Below, one piece after another: positions 31,162 to 39,338 of a stretch of 48,158 bases of DNA (positions within the stretch are counted from its first letter, which is position 1; every line of letters starts with the position of its first letter). The stretch lies in contig NZ_BDBA01000080.1 in the NCBI RefSeq assembly GCF_001612745.1, positions 1 through 48,158 of the forward strand. The letters run 5' to 3'. Origin of the DNA: Nocardia amamiensis NBRC 102102. GTDB lineage: Bacteria; Actinomycetota; Actinomycetes; Mycobacteriales; Mycobacteriaceae. The notes under the pieces were generated by a model. That model was not told where the DNA came from. It ran no database searches and saw only the letters and a program-made list of their open reading frames with translations. The position numbers and the translations under genes are program-made.

Positions 31162-31747
31162 ACCCGCCAGAAGCCCGCAGCGCACGAGCACTTCCAGAAG
31201 CGAGAAGACGCACCGACTTCACCAGATACGCCGACAGAAACAGCTGCGACATCCCGCTGCCTACCGCCGTCCTGTTCACCCGAGCCCCTGGGCACCCAGG
31301 ACTAGGACTTGCGCGCCCTAGCCACCCTTCGTACTGACCTCAAAGATTCCCACATGATCGAGCCCGATCCTGCACCCAAACTAGTGTCCGCGTACCGGTC
31401 AGCGTCGACACCACCAGAGCGAGCATCGCCCACGTCTACGACTACAACCTCGGCGACAAGCACAACTACGAGGTCGACCGGGCAGTCCCCCGTTACCACA
31501 CCGTGAGGCTCGCGTCGTTTACCGCGATCGCCCTGGGCGGCCATACCGGCGACGAGGTACCGGGAGATGGTGCAGATGCCACCATCGGTGGGTTGAGGCA
31601 GATCGGCTGGATCGCTCCGGCGCCAATGCCTTGCACGGCGCCCGCGGAGGTCGGGCCGCAGCGGACGCTGAGGTAGGTCTCGAAACGAACAACACCCGGC
31701 ATTCGGGGACGACTGGAAGCGCTTCTTCAGCAGAGCCAGGAAGGGCT
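31162..31747. other. Boundary region with gene debris before recombinase
   Basis: Contains a truncated Methyltransf_19 fragment (31398-31490) and a copy (31564-31606) of a segment related to 7685-7727. The remainder, including 31162-31390 and 31610-31740, holds no gene I can support. A recombinase attachment site could lie here. Confidence 0.45.
31398..31490 (+). pseudogene. N-terminal fragment of a Methyltransf_19 (DUF574) gene
   Basis: The frame reads VPVSVDTTRASIAHVYDYNL then GDKHNYEVDRAV, the diagnostic N-terminus of actinobacterial DUF574 methyltransferases (IDTxxPSIARVYDYxLGGKDNFxVDR). Similarity stops abruptly after about 31 residues and no start codon is in frame. The SAM-binding core is absent. 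Its break point sits ~250 bases before a recombinase gene. Confidence 0.6.
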
Positions 31748-32965
31748 ATGACCTTTCGATTCGAACCGCCCATCGACCTCACCGACTTGCCGAACTTCAG
31801 GAAGACGGACACGCGTCTCCGTCGCCCGGTGTTCGTCGGCCGTGTCTCCACCAAAGACAATCAGAATCCCGCCTCATCGCTGCCACGGCAGGCGGTCCTC
31901 GCCTCCGAACGACTGGAGGCCGCTGAGGAGTTCGCCGCGTACTTCTGGGACGTCGAGTCCGGGATGCTCCCTCCGGAGCTACGCAGCCTCGCACCGCGAG
32001 AGATGTATGAGGCGCTTGCTGTGCCGCTTCCCAGGGACGGTGGACTGCAAGATCTTGTGGATCGGGCTGAGCAGTTGGGCGTGACCCATGTGCTGGCCGA
32101 GCGCTCGGACCGCGTGGCACGCGCGATGCTGACCAGCCTCACCGTCGAGCACGAGCTGGGCAAGGCCGGGGTGGAGGTGGTTTACGCCAACGAGCCGACG
32201 GGCGGCACCGAATCAGGACAGCTACGCACCCGCCGCTACAGCCAGGTCGAGGCGGAAGTCTTACGGGCCACGCTGATGGAGATGTCGATGGGCGGACAGA
32301 TCCAGCACGCCATCAACGGCTGGAACCACGGGTACCCGCCCTACCCCTACACCACGGTGGTCGACGAGACCGCCCCGACGCCGGCGAGGGGCCGATACGG
32401 CGCGACACGGCCGAAGCGGAAACTCGCTCCCCATCCCGACTCGCGCCGGTTCGACGCGGCCCGGGAGTTGTGCCGTCTGCGACGGGAGGAGCAACTGAAG
32501 TCGGCGCAGATAATCGCCATCCTGGCCGCGGAGCCCGACCGGTACCCGATCGAGGGCCGGTGGACGCACAATTTGGTGGAGGGCCTGGTGGCGAACCCGA
32601 AGCTGACCGGCCATCAAGTGTATAACCGGCGGGCGACCCGAACCGGCCGGCCTGGGTGTTCCCGGAAGAATCCGGTTTCGGAGTGGGTGTGGTCGCCGAG
32701 AATCGTGCACGAGCCGGTGGTCAGCGTGCAAGAGTGGAAGCAGGCCCAGGAAGTCACCGCGGCGCTGCGCGCGGGGTCGCAGGAGGGCGGCTCGCTGTTG
32801 CGTATCCGCGCTGCGGCCCGTCGGCTGGGGCTCACCGTCACCGCAGTCAGTAGCAGTGAAACGCACATGGTGTGCCGGATCGGGGGGCGGAAGGTGGTTT
32901 TGCCCACCCCGATCCCGGACATGGTCGTGCACCAGGTAATCGCCGACATGGAGAAGCCGACGTGA
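31748..32965 (+). CDS. Serine recombinase (resolvase/invertase superfamily)
   Basis: A 405-residue recombinase: an N-terminal catalytic part beginning RPVFVGRVSTKDNQNPASSL (catalytic Ser in RVSTKDNQ), the arginines of LAERSDRVARAML, the long E helix after SQVEAEVLRATLMEMSMGGQ, and a Recombinase domain (GYPPYPY ... VEGLVANPKLTGHQVYNRRA). Large serine integrases are usually 450-600 residues; the zinc ribbon/coiled-coil is reduced here. ATG with AGGAAGG. Probably an integrase of a small mobile element. GTGA overlap with the next gene. Confidence 0.88.
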   Translation: MTFRFEPPIDLTDLPNFRKTDTRLRRPVFVGRVSTKDNQNPASSLPRQAVLASERLEAAEEFAAYFWDVESGMLPPELRSLAPREMYEALAVPLPRDGGLQDLVDRAEQLGVTHVLAERSDRVARAMLTSLTVEHELGKAGVEVVYANEPTGGTESGQLRTRRYSQVEAEVLRATLMEMSMGGQIQHAINGWNHGYPPYPYTTVVDETAPTPARGRYGATRPKRKLAPHPDSRRFDAARELCRLRREEQLKSAQIIAILAAEPDRYPIEGRWTHNLVEGLVANPKLTGHQVYNRRATRTGRPGCSRKNPVSEWVWSPRIVHEPVVSVQEWKQAQEVTAALRAGSQEGGSLLRIRAAARRLGLTVTAVSSSETHMVCRIGGRKVVLPTPIPDMVVHQVIADMEKPT

Positions 32966-33312
32966 GCGAGAGCATCGAGTGCTGGGCCAACAGGCGCGGT
33001 CGGGACTGGGTGGCGCACGTTCCCGAGCACGGGGTGTACGGGTACGGGCGGACGCTGAAGGCGGTGCGCGAGAGCGTCGAGGGCGGGCTGGCGCACGTCG
33101 GCGTGACCGCAGAGGTCACCGTCGTCGCGGTGACACCGGAGCTGGAGAACCTGCGGTCGGTCGAGGACACCTACACGACGGCCTTGCGCGAGGCGGTGGC
33201 TGCCCTGGCGCTGGCCTCTACAACGCTGGGGGACATCGCCCTGGCAACAGGAGCGCCGATCAAACGAGTAAAAGCGCTCCTTGCCGAACTCACTGTGGCT
33301 CCTGGCATGTGA
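32962..33312 (+). CDS. HicB-like antitoxin-type protein
   Basis: A 116-residue protein. The N-terminal half (IECWANRRGRDWVAHVPEHG, YGYGRTLKAVRESVEGGLAH) has the HicB/UPF0150 partial RNase-H-like pattern, and the C-terminal LGDIALATGAPIKRVKALLA looks like a helix-turn-helix. GTG start overlapping the recombinase stop, so co-translated. No HicA-like toxin adjoins it; it may instead act as a regulator of the recombinase gene. Confidence 0.55.
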   Translation: MSESIECWANRRGRDWVAHVPEHGVYGYGRTLKAVRESVEGGLAHVGVTAEVTVVAVTPELENLRSVEDTYTTALREAVAALALASTTLGDIALATGAPIKRVKALLAELTVAPGM

Positions 33313-33375
33313 TGCAGTCGTTCGAACTGCCCGTTCACTCACCCACCCGACCGGTGTCGGTACTCATGGTTGATC

Positions 33376-33678
33376 ATGGCTCGATTGATCCTGAGATGGA
33401 GGGTGAGACTTGGACTTTGGGTTGTGCCGCCAGCCGGGGGGGTGGGATTCTACGACTTCGGTCGGCCGTTGGCGTCGGTCGATGATCTCGTTCGCGGGTT
33501 CGCTGGCCTGCTTTTGCGCGCGAAGCGCAACGGGGCCGTCGATGGCACCCCGGTCTACATCGATCCGCATGGGCGCGCCGACCCGTTGATCAATGTGTTC
33601 TGGCGGGAACCCGAGCCAGGCGGTGCTGGCTTGAAGGCGAGTCGAACGAAGAGGCCCAAGAGGGCCAGTGGCGAGTAA
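33376..33678 (+). CDS. Hypothetical protein of the recombinase block
   Basis: A 100-residue frame. The coherent part is VGFYDFGRPLASVDDLVRGF, LLLRAKRNGAVDGTPVYIDP and ADPLINVFWREPEPGG. Basic C-terminus (SRTKRPKRASGE). The start is uncertain (TTG 33370, ATG 33376). No family recognised. Confidence 0.5.
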   Translation: MARLILRWRVRLGLWVVPPAGGVGFYDFGRPLASVDDLVRGFAGLLLRAKRNGAVDGTPVYIDPHGRADPLINVFWREPEPGGAGLKASRTKRPKRASGE

Positions 33679-33965
33679 TTCACACTTAGCCACTGGTGGG
33701 CGGACCGATCGTTATCGTTCGGCGGATGCCGTGGAACGACGAGCGGTGTTGTGGTGCTGGTGTTTTCATGTCCGGCTGTGCGTGATGAGGGCGCTGTGGA
33801 GTATGGCCGGTTTTCGGTCGGCTACCCTAGTCTGGAACTTCATGCGCAACGGTCCGAGGCTGGTTCCCATGATCGATCCCCCGATCAGACGTCCCCTCGA
33901 TCCGGCTCGTCAGGCCATGCCCGGAACCCGATGTTGATGAAGCTCGCCGCTACATCAATCCCCTG

Positions 33966-34418
33966 TTGCGTCCCATCCTTGCCGCAGACCTCCTTCGCTA
34001 CCGTGATGAGAACGAGCTGTGCGCTGAAATCAATTGGTGCTGGGCGAAAGCCGGATACCAGTTGGGCAGGGAAGTAGACCTCGCTCCCGGGAACCGGATC
34101 GACTTCTTCGCCAATTTCGGGATCTATCACACCGGCTACCGAGCCTATCGGCTCGGCATCGAAGTCAAGGTCGGCGGACCACAGGTTGATGTCGCGCGGC
34201 AATTGCTGCGCTATGCAGACACCGGTCAATTGGATTGCCTGCTGGTCATTACAACAGATGCCCGCCACTCCCTTGGTTGGTTTCCACGGCCGCCCGGCAT
34301 TCCGCTGTTCGTGCTCCACCTGCGGGCGCAACACGACCGGAGCAAGACCACGCGCCGCTACGCCAGCCTGCCCACCGGCATCCGTTGGGGCCACGTCTTA
34401 CCCGAACCAGATCGATGA
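33966..34418 (+). CDS. PD-(D/E)XK nuclease-like protein
   Basis: About 150 residues with the nuclease core: NELCAEINWCWAKAGYQLGR, NRIDFFANFGIY (Asp46 on strand 2) and YRLGIEVKVGGPQVDVARQL (Glu66-x-Lys68 plus the Gln/Arg helix). The frame is open from 33873 and the sequence VDEARRYINPLLRPILAADL ahead of TTG 33966 looks coding, so the real start is probably upstream in another frame (a 5' shift) or missing. Such proteins serve in restriction, repair or phage defence. No methyltransferase partner is near. Confidence 0.6.
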   Translation: MRPILAADLLRYRDENELCAEINWCWAKAGYQLGREVDLAPGNRIDFFANFGIYHTGYRAYRLGIEVKVGGPQVDVARQLLRYADTGQLDCLLVITTDARHSLGWFPRPPGIPLFVLHLRAQHDRSKTTRRYASLPTGIRWGHVLPEPDR

Positions 34419-34966
34419 GGGAATAGCGCCATACCCAGGACAACGGCCGACCCGTCCACCGGGCGATACGCCAGTGCCCAACCGCGACATCATCTAATCT
34501 GTTGCACTGGTGATCGACAGCTTCGTCGGGCAGTGAATGGACAACTGGATCGACGCGCTCGGCTCGCTCCGATCCGACTACTGCCAAGTCGAATGCGTTC
34601 TCGATGCGGCGATCCCGACCATCCGTGACGCTCTCGACCCGACGGAGCGAGGACACTCTGCCGAGAACTGGTAGACACTCGACGAGTGATGCGCTGCGGC
34701 GCAACATATTCCGGGTCCATAGCCTTGAATAGGCGGCTGCAACCCCCATCGCCATTCCGATCGAGTATGACATATGGCACTCATTCGGACAGTTCAGTGG
34801 CCTGCCAGGAATCGTTCAGCGGCGGTGCGTCTACCTGCGAACTCGCCAGCCCGCGGCACCGCAGCCCGCATGTCATGCGTTAATGGATGACATGCGCTCG
34901 CGCATGACATATGCTGGGTGGTCGATGAGGGAAGACCCCTTGCCACGAACCCGAAAGCGAACTCCG
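34419..34966. other. Mostly noncoding stretch with one short frame
   Basis: Apart from the 45-codon frame at 34537 nothing convincing is coded. Composition drops toward AT near 34700-34910, with ATGACATATG-like segments at 34767 and 34906, suggesting promoter DNA for the small genes that follow. Confidence 0.35.
34537..34674 (+). CDS. Possible 45-residue protein
   Basis: MDNWIDALGSLRSDYCQVEC followed by VLDAAIPTIRDALDPTERGH: two short helices, acidic, with normal codon use. No clear ribosome site. Could be a real small protein of the mobile block or a fragment. Confidence 0.3.
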   Translation: MDNWIDALGSLRSDYCQVECVLDAAIPTIRDALDPTERGHSAENW

Positions 34967-35179
34967 ATGACGGTTACCGCCAAGCTGACTTCGATCAACG
35001 ATGTTCGCCTCGCCGATCCGCAGGACTGGGGAAGCGAGAGCAGCTTCGACACCGTCACCGTGTACGACGCTGACGGCAAGGTGATCGACTCGATCGCTGT
35101 CGAATCCAGCGAGGACCCCAAGGTCTACGACGATGCTCTCGCCGCCGCCGGCTACACCGACATCACCTGGATCGACTGA
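34967..35179 (+). CDS. Small acidic hypothetical protein
   Basis: A 70-residue protein, MTVTAKLTSINDVRLADPQD..., with a strand-rich middle (FDTVTVYDADGKVIDSIAVE) and acidic end (YTDITWID). The upstream extension to 34883 is less protein-like. The pattern resembles a small beta protein; no family recognised. Followed after 90 bases by a DNA-binding-like protein. Confidence 0.5.
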   Translation: MTVTAKLTSINDVRLADPQDWGSESSFDTVTVYDADGKVIDSIAVESSEDPKVYDDALAAAGYTDITWID

Positions 35180-35268
35180 GCACACAGCAAGGCCGAGGCG
35201 AGAGGTATCGCCTCGGGATCTTGAATCTCTCACCCCGGGAGCGAAACAGTGATGGTTTGGAGACGATA

Positions 35269-35721
35269 GTGACCCACTTCGAGGATGTGACCGAACAGCT
35301 TCGCGAAGCACTCGACAACCGAATCGTCGGGGACCTGCAAGCGATCGGTGCACTCGATCTCGCCGACATGGCCCGCGCCCGCATCGATCAAGCGGCCCGT
35401 CGGTTTGCCGCTGCCCTATGCTCCGACGATGACAGCATCGCCGCACAGACTGTGATCGACCTGGCCGGTGTTGCCTGGCCCGAGGACCCCGAACCCGGGT
35501 GGTGGCGGACCCCACTCGGGCTGGCGGTCGGTCGCAGTGTCGGAGCCGACACAGCCTTGTCGGTGTCGCGGTCGGTCGCTGGGGCGATGCTCGGCGTCAC
35601 CAAGGGCACCGTTGACTCGATGATCGCGCGGAAGAACGGCAGCGGCTTGGAACGCCACCCTGATGGCGGAATAACAATGTCGTCGGTGCTGGCGCTGCTC
35701 GCCCGCAGGCACCAGCAGTGA
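35269..35721 (+). CDS. Putative DNA-binding protein of the mobile block
   Basis: A 150-residue protein. The N-terminal half is helical (FEDVTEQLREALDNRIVGDL). The C-terminal part LSVSRSVAGAMLGVTKGTVD plus SMIARKNGSGLERHPDGGIT resembles a MerR/excisionase-type helix-turn-helix with a small wing. GTG at 35269 follows a GGAG. Candidate excisionase or transcription factor for the recombinase element. Confidence 0.55.
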   Translation: MTHFEDVTEQLREALDNRIVGDLQAIGALDLADMARARIDQAARRFAAALCSDDDSIAAQTVIDLAGVAWPEDPEPGWWRTPLGLAVGRSVGADTALSVSRSVAGAMLGVTKGTVDSMIARKNGSGLERHPDGGITMSSVLALLARRHQQ

Positions 35722-35727
35722 CCGGGG

Positions 35728-35883
35728 TCAGTGCCGCTGCCCGTCGCGCCACCAGCACTGGCCGAGGTGTATCCAGCCGTACGGCCGACAGAGTTCCAGA
35801 ACGCAGAACAGTTCGGTGACAGGAACAGTGAGTTCCTCTACCCGGCAATAAAGCTCAGTGCCCTCGTCAGCGCATGACGCCAC
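35728..35883 (-). CDS. Small Cys/Trp-rich protein
   Basis: A 51-residue frame (GTG 35883) with SCADEGTELYCRVEELTVPV then ELFCVLELCRPYGWIHLGQC: five Cys and three Trp, possibly metal-binding or a fragment. It follows the 97-residue gene by 35 bases on the same strand. Not recognised. Confidence 0.4.
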   Translation of the reverse strand: MASCADEGTELYCRVEELTVPVTELFCVLELCRPYGWIHLGQCWWRDGQRH

Positions 35884-35918
35884 TGAACTCTTCCGGTAGG
35901 TGGCGGGAATCTGCTGCG

Positions 35919-36212
35919 TTATTCGCCGGCTGGTGGTTGGTCGAACAGCGGAAGCTGTCGCGATGTAGAGGTGGGCATACCGATCTTGCGTAGGCACCGC
36001 GCGCAGGTGATCTCGGCCCGTGTCGGCTCCAACGCTGTGGGTGACCACCCGGCCACACCGCTGTGGCACAACAGTTCCGGGACTTCCTCGTGACCGACCC
36101 AATGCCCGAGGCTGACCGCATGGACCGTGCGTCCGGCCCGGACCACGGCGTGCACGCCAGGGTCGCCGAATGCCGCCCGCGTTGACGCGGCCAGCGGGGC
36201 GATGTCGGTCAT
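35919..36212 (-). CDS. Hypothetical protein with C-terminal CxxC
   Basis: A 97-residue protein: MTDIAPLAASTRAAFGDPGV, then AVVRAGRTVHAVSLGHWVGH, a Cys/His region (LLCHSGVAG) and TCARCLRKIG near the end that could bind zinc. Such small CxxC proteins are typical of actinobacterial mobile elements, but function is unknown. Start 36212 (36224 also possible). Confidence 0.55.
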   Translation of the reverse strand: MTDIAPLAASTRAAFGDPGVHAVVRAGRTVHAVSLGHWVGHEEVPELLCHSGVAGWSPTALEPTRAEITCARCLRKIGMPTSTSRQLPLFDQPPAGE

Positions 36213-36377
36213 GCGGCCAACCATACTGGCGCCCTATGACATCGGTGGCCCGCTCAGCCACGGCACCAGTCGTTTCGGCAACGACCATCTGCCGAACGTC
36301 GGCAGCCGCGGACGGCGTATAGGCGTTTCTGTAGGTCGCGGTGTTCGTAAACCCTGGTGATGGCTTCGCCTTCGCCG

Positions 36378-36543
36378 GATGCGCGCACCGGGATTCCCGC
36401 GGTGCTGAACACCAGCCTGAACTCCGGATTGGGAACCGATCATCGCCGACCCGGCACAGGCGCTGGCGTTCTTCTACTCCTGCCCAGCCGATGCCCTCGT
36501 GAGCGGTTCTCACCGCGTCACCAAACACGACAGCCGACGGTGA
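36378..36543 (+). pseudogene. C-terminal relic of a carbamoyltransferase (NodU/CmcH family)
   Basis: DARTGIPAVLNTSLNS matches the conserved TG-P-V-LNTSFN block of NodU/TobZ-type O-carbamoyltransferases. After a one-base shift EPIIADPAQALAFFYSCPAD and ALVSGSHRVTKHD match the following family pattern (EPIV.DPxDAxxxFxxxxxDALVxGxxxxxK). All of the N-terminal catalytic part is missing. Located beside an RmlB-like gene and an NRPS cluster, so it may be a lost tailoring gene. Confidence 0.6.
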
Positions 36544-36549
36544 CCGCCC

Positions 36550-37336
36550 GTGTCCGAGCCGCTGGGGCTACTCGCCGAACAGATCGCCACCCACACGCAG
36601 TACTCCGAGCACCGATTCGATCTCAGCACCGACGTCCGCACCAGCTTGGCACTCACCGGCACTGAACGAATCGTCGACATTGGCTGCGGAACAGGGCAAT
36701 TCTTGCGCACCCTCCGGGACAGCGGGCACCGCGGCTGTCTCGTCGGAACCGATATCCGCCCCGACGCCGTCGCTGCGGTCACCGCGCTCGACACCGTGCA
36801 CGCCGATGCCCTGCATCTGCCGTTTCCCGACGCCGATTTCGATCGCGCGACCGCGATGCACGTGCTGCACCTGTCCGATCCGGCGGCGGCGCTGGCGGAA
36901 ATGCATCGGGTGACCCGCCCGCAGGCCGGGTCACTGTCACCCTCAACCACACCGCCACCGCACCCCGATTGCGGGCCCTCGTCGCCGAACACGCCGCCCG
37001 CCACGGGATCGGAACGCGCTCGGCCACGCAGATATGGGCCAGCGCACCGACCACGGCTCCACCATTTGACGTTGATGCCGCCGCCGAGTTGATGCGCATC
37101 CAGTTCGGGCATGCCACCGTGTGGCGGCGCGACAATGCCCTGGTCTTCCCTATCCCCAACAGCGTGCTCCGGTATACGGAAATACTCGCCCGATTCGCGT
37201 GCGATGTCCCCGAGGACTCATCGCACCGTCAGCAGATCGCGCACAGCAACGGCGGCGAGTACGCGACTGGTTCGCCTGCCACGGCCGACCGTGGCGCGAC
37301 CCGAAGGGCTACACCGTGTTGACCGCCGACACCTAG
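36550..37336 (+). pseudogene. SAM-dependent methyltransferase, two frameshifts
   Basis: The first frame gives LTGTERIVDIGCGTGQFLRT, GTDIRPDAVAAV and LPFPDADFDRATAMHVLHLS, a normal Methyltransf_11 core. Near 36915 a missing base moves the continuation AGRVTVTLNHTATAPRLRAL... into the next frame, and near 37245 a second shift leads to VRDWFACHGRPWRDPKGYTV ending at TAG 37334-37336. Reassembled length is about 260 residues. Both shifts are deletions in short G/C runs, so assembly error is possible. Convergent with the RmlB-like gene, 4-base overlap. Confidence 0.65.
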
Positions 37337-38400
37337 CGCGGAGTCGCCGCCGGACCGACCTGGCTCCAGTCGAAGCCGAGCTCGCCCTTGTCTGCGATGA
37401 TCTGCTCCCACCAGGCGCGGTGCTCGACATACCAGGCGACGGTCTCGGCGATCCCGCTGGCGAAGTCGTGGGTCGGTGCCCAGCCCAGCTGCGATTCGAT
37501 CTTGTCCGGATTGATCAGATACCGGCGATCGTGGTTCGGCCGATCCGGGATGTGCTCGATCCACTCGTCCGGATTCAGGCCGAGCGCGGTGACCACCATG
37601 GCGGCGATGTCGATATTGGTGACCTCGAACCGGGCGGACACGTCGAAGATCGGCAGCAGCCCCGGGTCGGTCGCCGCCGCGGCCGGGATCGGGTCGAGCT
37701 CGGCGTGCAGCACCCGGTGCACCGCGGCACAATGGTCGGCCACATGCAACCAATCCCGGCTCTGCAACCCGTCGCCGTAGACCGGCACCTTCTTCCCGCG
37801 CAGCACATTCGTCACCGCGAGGGGAATCAACTTCTCCGGCAGCTGAAACGGGCCATAGTTGTTGGCGCAGTGCGTCATCCGGATCTTCATCTCCGGATAA
37901 GTCTGCATGTAAGCGCGCACCATCTGATCCCCGGCCGCCTTCGCCGCCGAGTACGGCGTTTTCGCCTTCAACGCCGACCGCTCGGTGAACCACTTGTCCC
38001 CGTCCCCCAGCTCCCCGTACACCTCGATCGTCGACACATGCACATGCGAGCGGACCGGCACCAGACGGCTGCACTCCGCCATCACCTGCGCGCCGAGGGC
38101 ATTGCTGCGCATGAACGAAGACGGACCCAGAATCGCTCGGTCGTTATGCGACTCCGCCGCGAAATTCACCACGAAATCCGGCTCATGCCGACGATAAAGG
38201 GCCTCCATCACCTCGAGGTCGGCGATATCGGCCTTCTCGAACACGATCCGGTCGATCACCGCGTCCAGGTTCGCCAGATTGCCGGCGAAGCCGATATAGT
38301 CCACCGCCACCACCTGGGCGTCCGGCTCCCACTCCAGCAGGTGATGCACATAGTTCGCGCCGATGAAGCCCGCGGCGCCGGTCACGAGGTAGACGGACAT
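37333..38400 (-). CDS. rfbB: dTDP-glucose 4,6-dehydratase-like SDR
   Basis: A 355-residue extended SDR with VTGAAGFIGANYV (NAD loop, Gly8-Gly14), NFAAESHNDRAILGPSSF (RmlB signature), Tyr150-x3-Lys154 (TPYSAAKAAGD), NYGPFQLPEKLIPLAVTNVL and GDGLQSRDWLHVADHCAAV. These are hallmarks of RfbB/RmlB, which makes the 4-keto-6-deoxy sugar nucleotide. The active-site TDEVYG is changed to STIEVYG (Ile125 for the catalytic Asp), so 4,6-dehydration may be impaired or the substrate different. It may supply a deoxysugar for the adjacent NRPS cluster; no glycosyltransferase is in the window. Confidence 0.85.
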   Translation of the reverse strand: MSVYLVTGAAGFIGANYVHHLLEWEPDAQVVAVDYIGFAGNLANLDAVIDRIVFEKADIADLEVMEALYRRHEPDFVVNFAAESHNDRAILGPSSFMRSNALGAQVMAECSRLVPVRSHVHVSTIEVYGELGDGDKWFTERSALKAKTPYSAAKAAGDQMVRAYMQTYPEMKIRMTHCANNYGPFQLPEKLIPLAVTNVLRGKKVPVYGDGLQSRDWLHVADHCAAVHRVLHAELDPIPAAAATDPGLLPIFDVSARFEVTNIDIAAMVVTALGLNPDEWIEHIPDRPNHDRRYLINPDKIESQLGWAPTHDFASGIAETVAWYVEHRAWWEQIIADKGELGFDWSQVGPAATPR

Positions 38401-38744
38401 GGCTGCCCAGCCTAGCCCAACCCAGCCCTCGATGAGAGTGAGCAGGCTGCGTACCCCCCCCAGCCAACCGGCACCTAACCTATATCAGTTCCGTGGCGGG
38501 AATTTGATGCGTTCGAACTCGACGCGGGGATTCACCTCATACCCGCGACTTTTTTCACCGCTTCGAGCGCACGACGAGCTGCCGCGATATACGGATTTCC
38601 CCTTCCGGCGCTGAACGCAGATCGGTCCGGGGCGCTCCGATCAGCCTGGGACGCACGACATCCCGAACAGACTCGACTGCAGTTCGAGGCGCTCGTATAT
38701 GGGATCAAAGCTGGATGTCAGATCAACATTCGGTACCAGTTGAT
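38401..38744. other. Upstream region of the RmlB-like gene
   Basis: No gene. Contains a run of eight C bases (near 38452), a lower-GC stretch (TAACCTATATCAG, ACTTTTTTCACC) that probably holds the dehydratase promoter on the minus strand, and AT-rich sequence near 38700-38760. Confidence 0.35.
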
Positions 38745-39300
38745 CTAGCAAAAAGCCCACGTATTATCAGTGCCAGGCGGAAGCGCCATAGCCGCTGCTG
38801 GTGCACTTACTACGGTCTCGGCCCGCCCGCCGGTGCTGCACACAGCGCACCGGTGCCACGCTCCGGCAATCCTGGCTCGGGCCGGTGACTGCGGTTCCCC
38901 CGTCACAGCAGCACATTTCTCTGCCTCCGCCAACAAGAGTTCGTTGAGCTTGTCAGAGAGTTCAACCGCCAGCTTGACACCCTCAACGATCAGATCTTCA
39001 ATCTCCGCAACAAGAGTCCGGATCCGCTGCTCCGACCTATCGACCTGCCTGTTCTTGTGTTCGAATATCGAGCTGCGACCGCAACCGATACAGCGATCAC
39101 GCCCGATTGCTTGCCGAGCAGGTTCATTGGCTGCGGTCAGGCTCGGCAGCACCTGGTCGGCGAGTTCGGCGAGGACTTTCCCTGCAGGTGGATGTCTTTG
39201 GACTTGGCGGCGAACACGTGCCTGACCAGCCCGGTCGCCGAGGTCAGGGCGATGGAGCTGTGCGTCATGCCCTTGTGCGGCCCATCGGAGGCGGCCATCA
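38745..39300 (-). pseudogene. Unidentified protein gene with an apparent frameshift
   Basis: Two frames join into one coherent-looking protein: KTFVGAVSLMAASDGPHKGM, HSSIALTSATGLVRHVFAAK, then after a one-base change near 39185 GKVLAELADQVLPSLTAANE. This is followed by a CIGCGR zinc-like motif, a long helix (RIRTLVAEIEDLIVEGVKLA, VELSDKLNELLLAEAEKCAA) and CAVCSTGG. Starts just after the Nudix gene stop on the same strand. Family not recognised. Confidence 0.4.
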
Positions 39301-39338
39301 GCGACACGGCGCCGACGAACGTCTTGGGCCTGGGGCAT

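Noticed and set aside
32962..33312. HicAB toxin-antitoxin pair
   Set aside because: Only a HicB-like protein is present; no HicA-like small RNA-binding toxin is adjacent.
36234..36377. More of the carbamoyltransferase upstream of 36378
   Set aside because: No frame in this part shows family motifs.
37111..38415. 434-aa plus-strand frame opposite the RmlB-like gene
   Set aside because: Antisense shadow of a well-supported dehydratase; Arg/His-rich.
38451..38460. Eight-C run as a phase-variation tract
   Set aside because: Lies between genes rather than in a coding or promoter-core position, and a single run is not enough.
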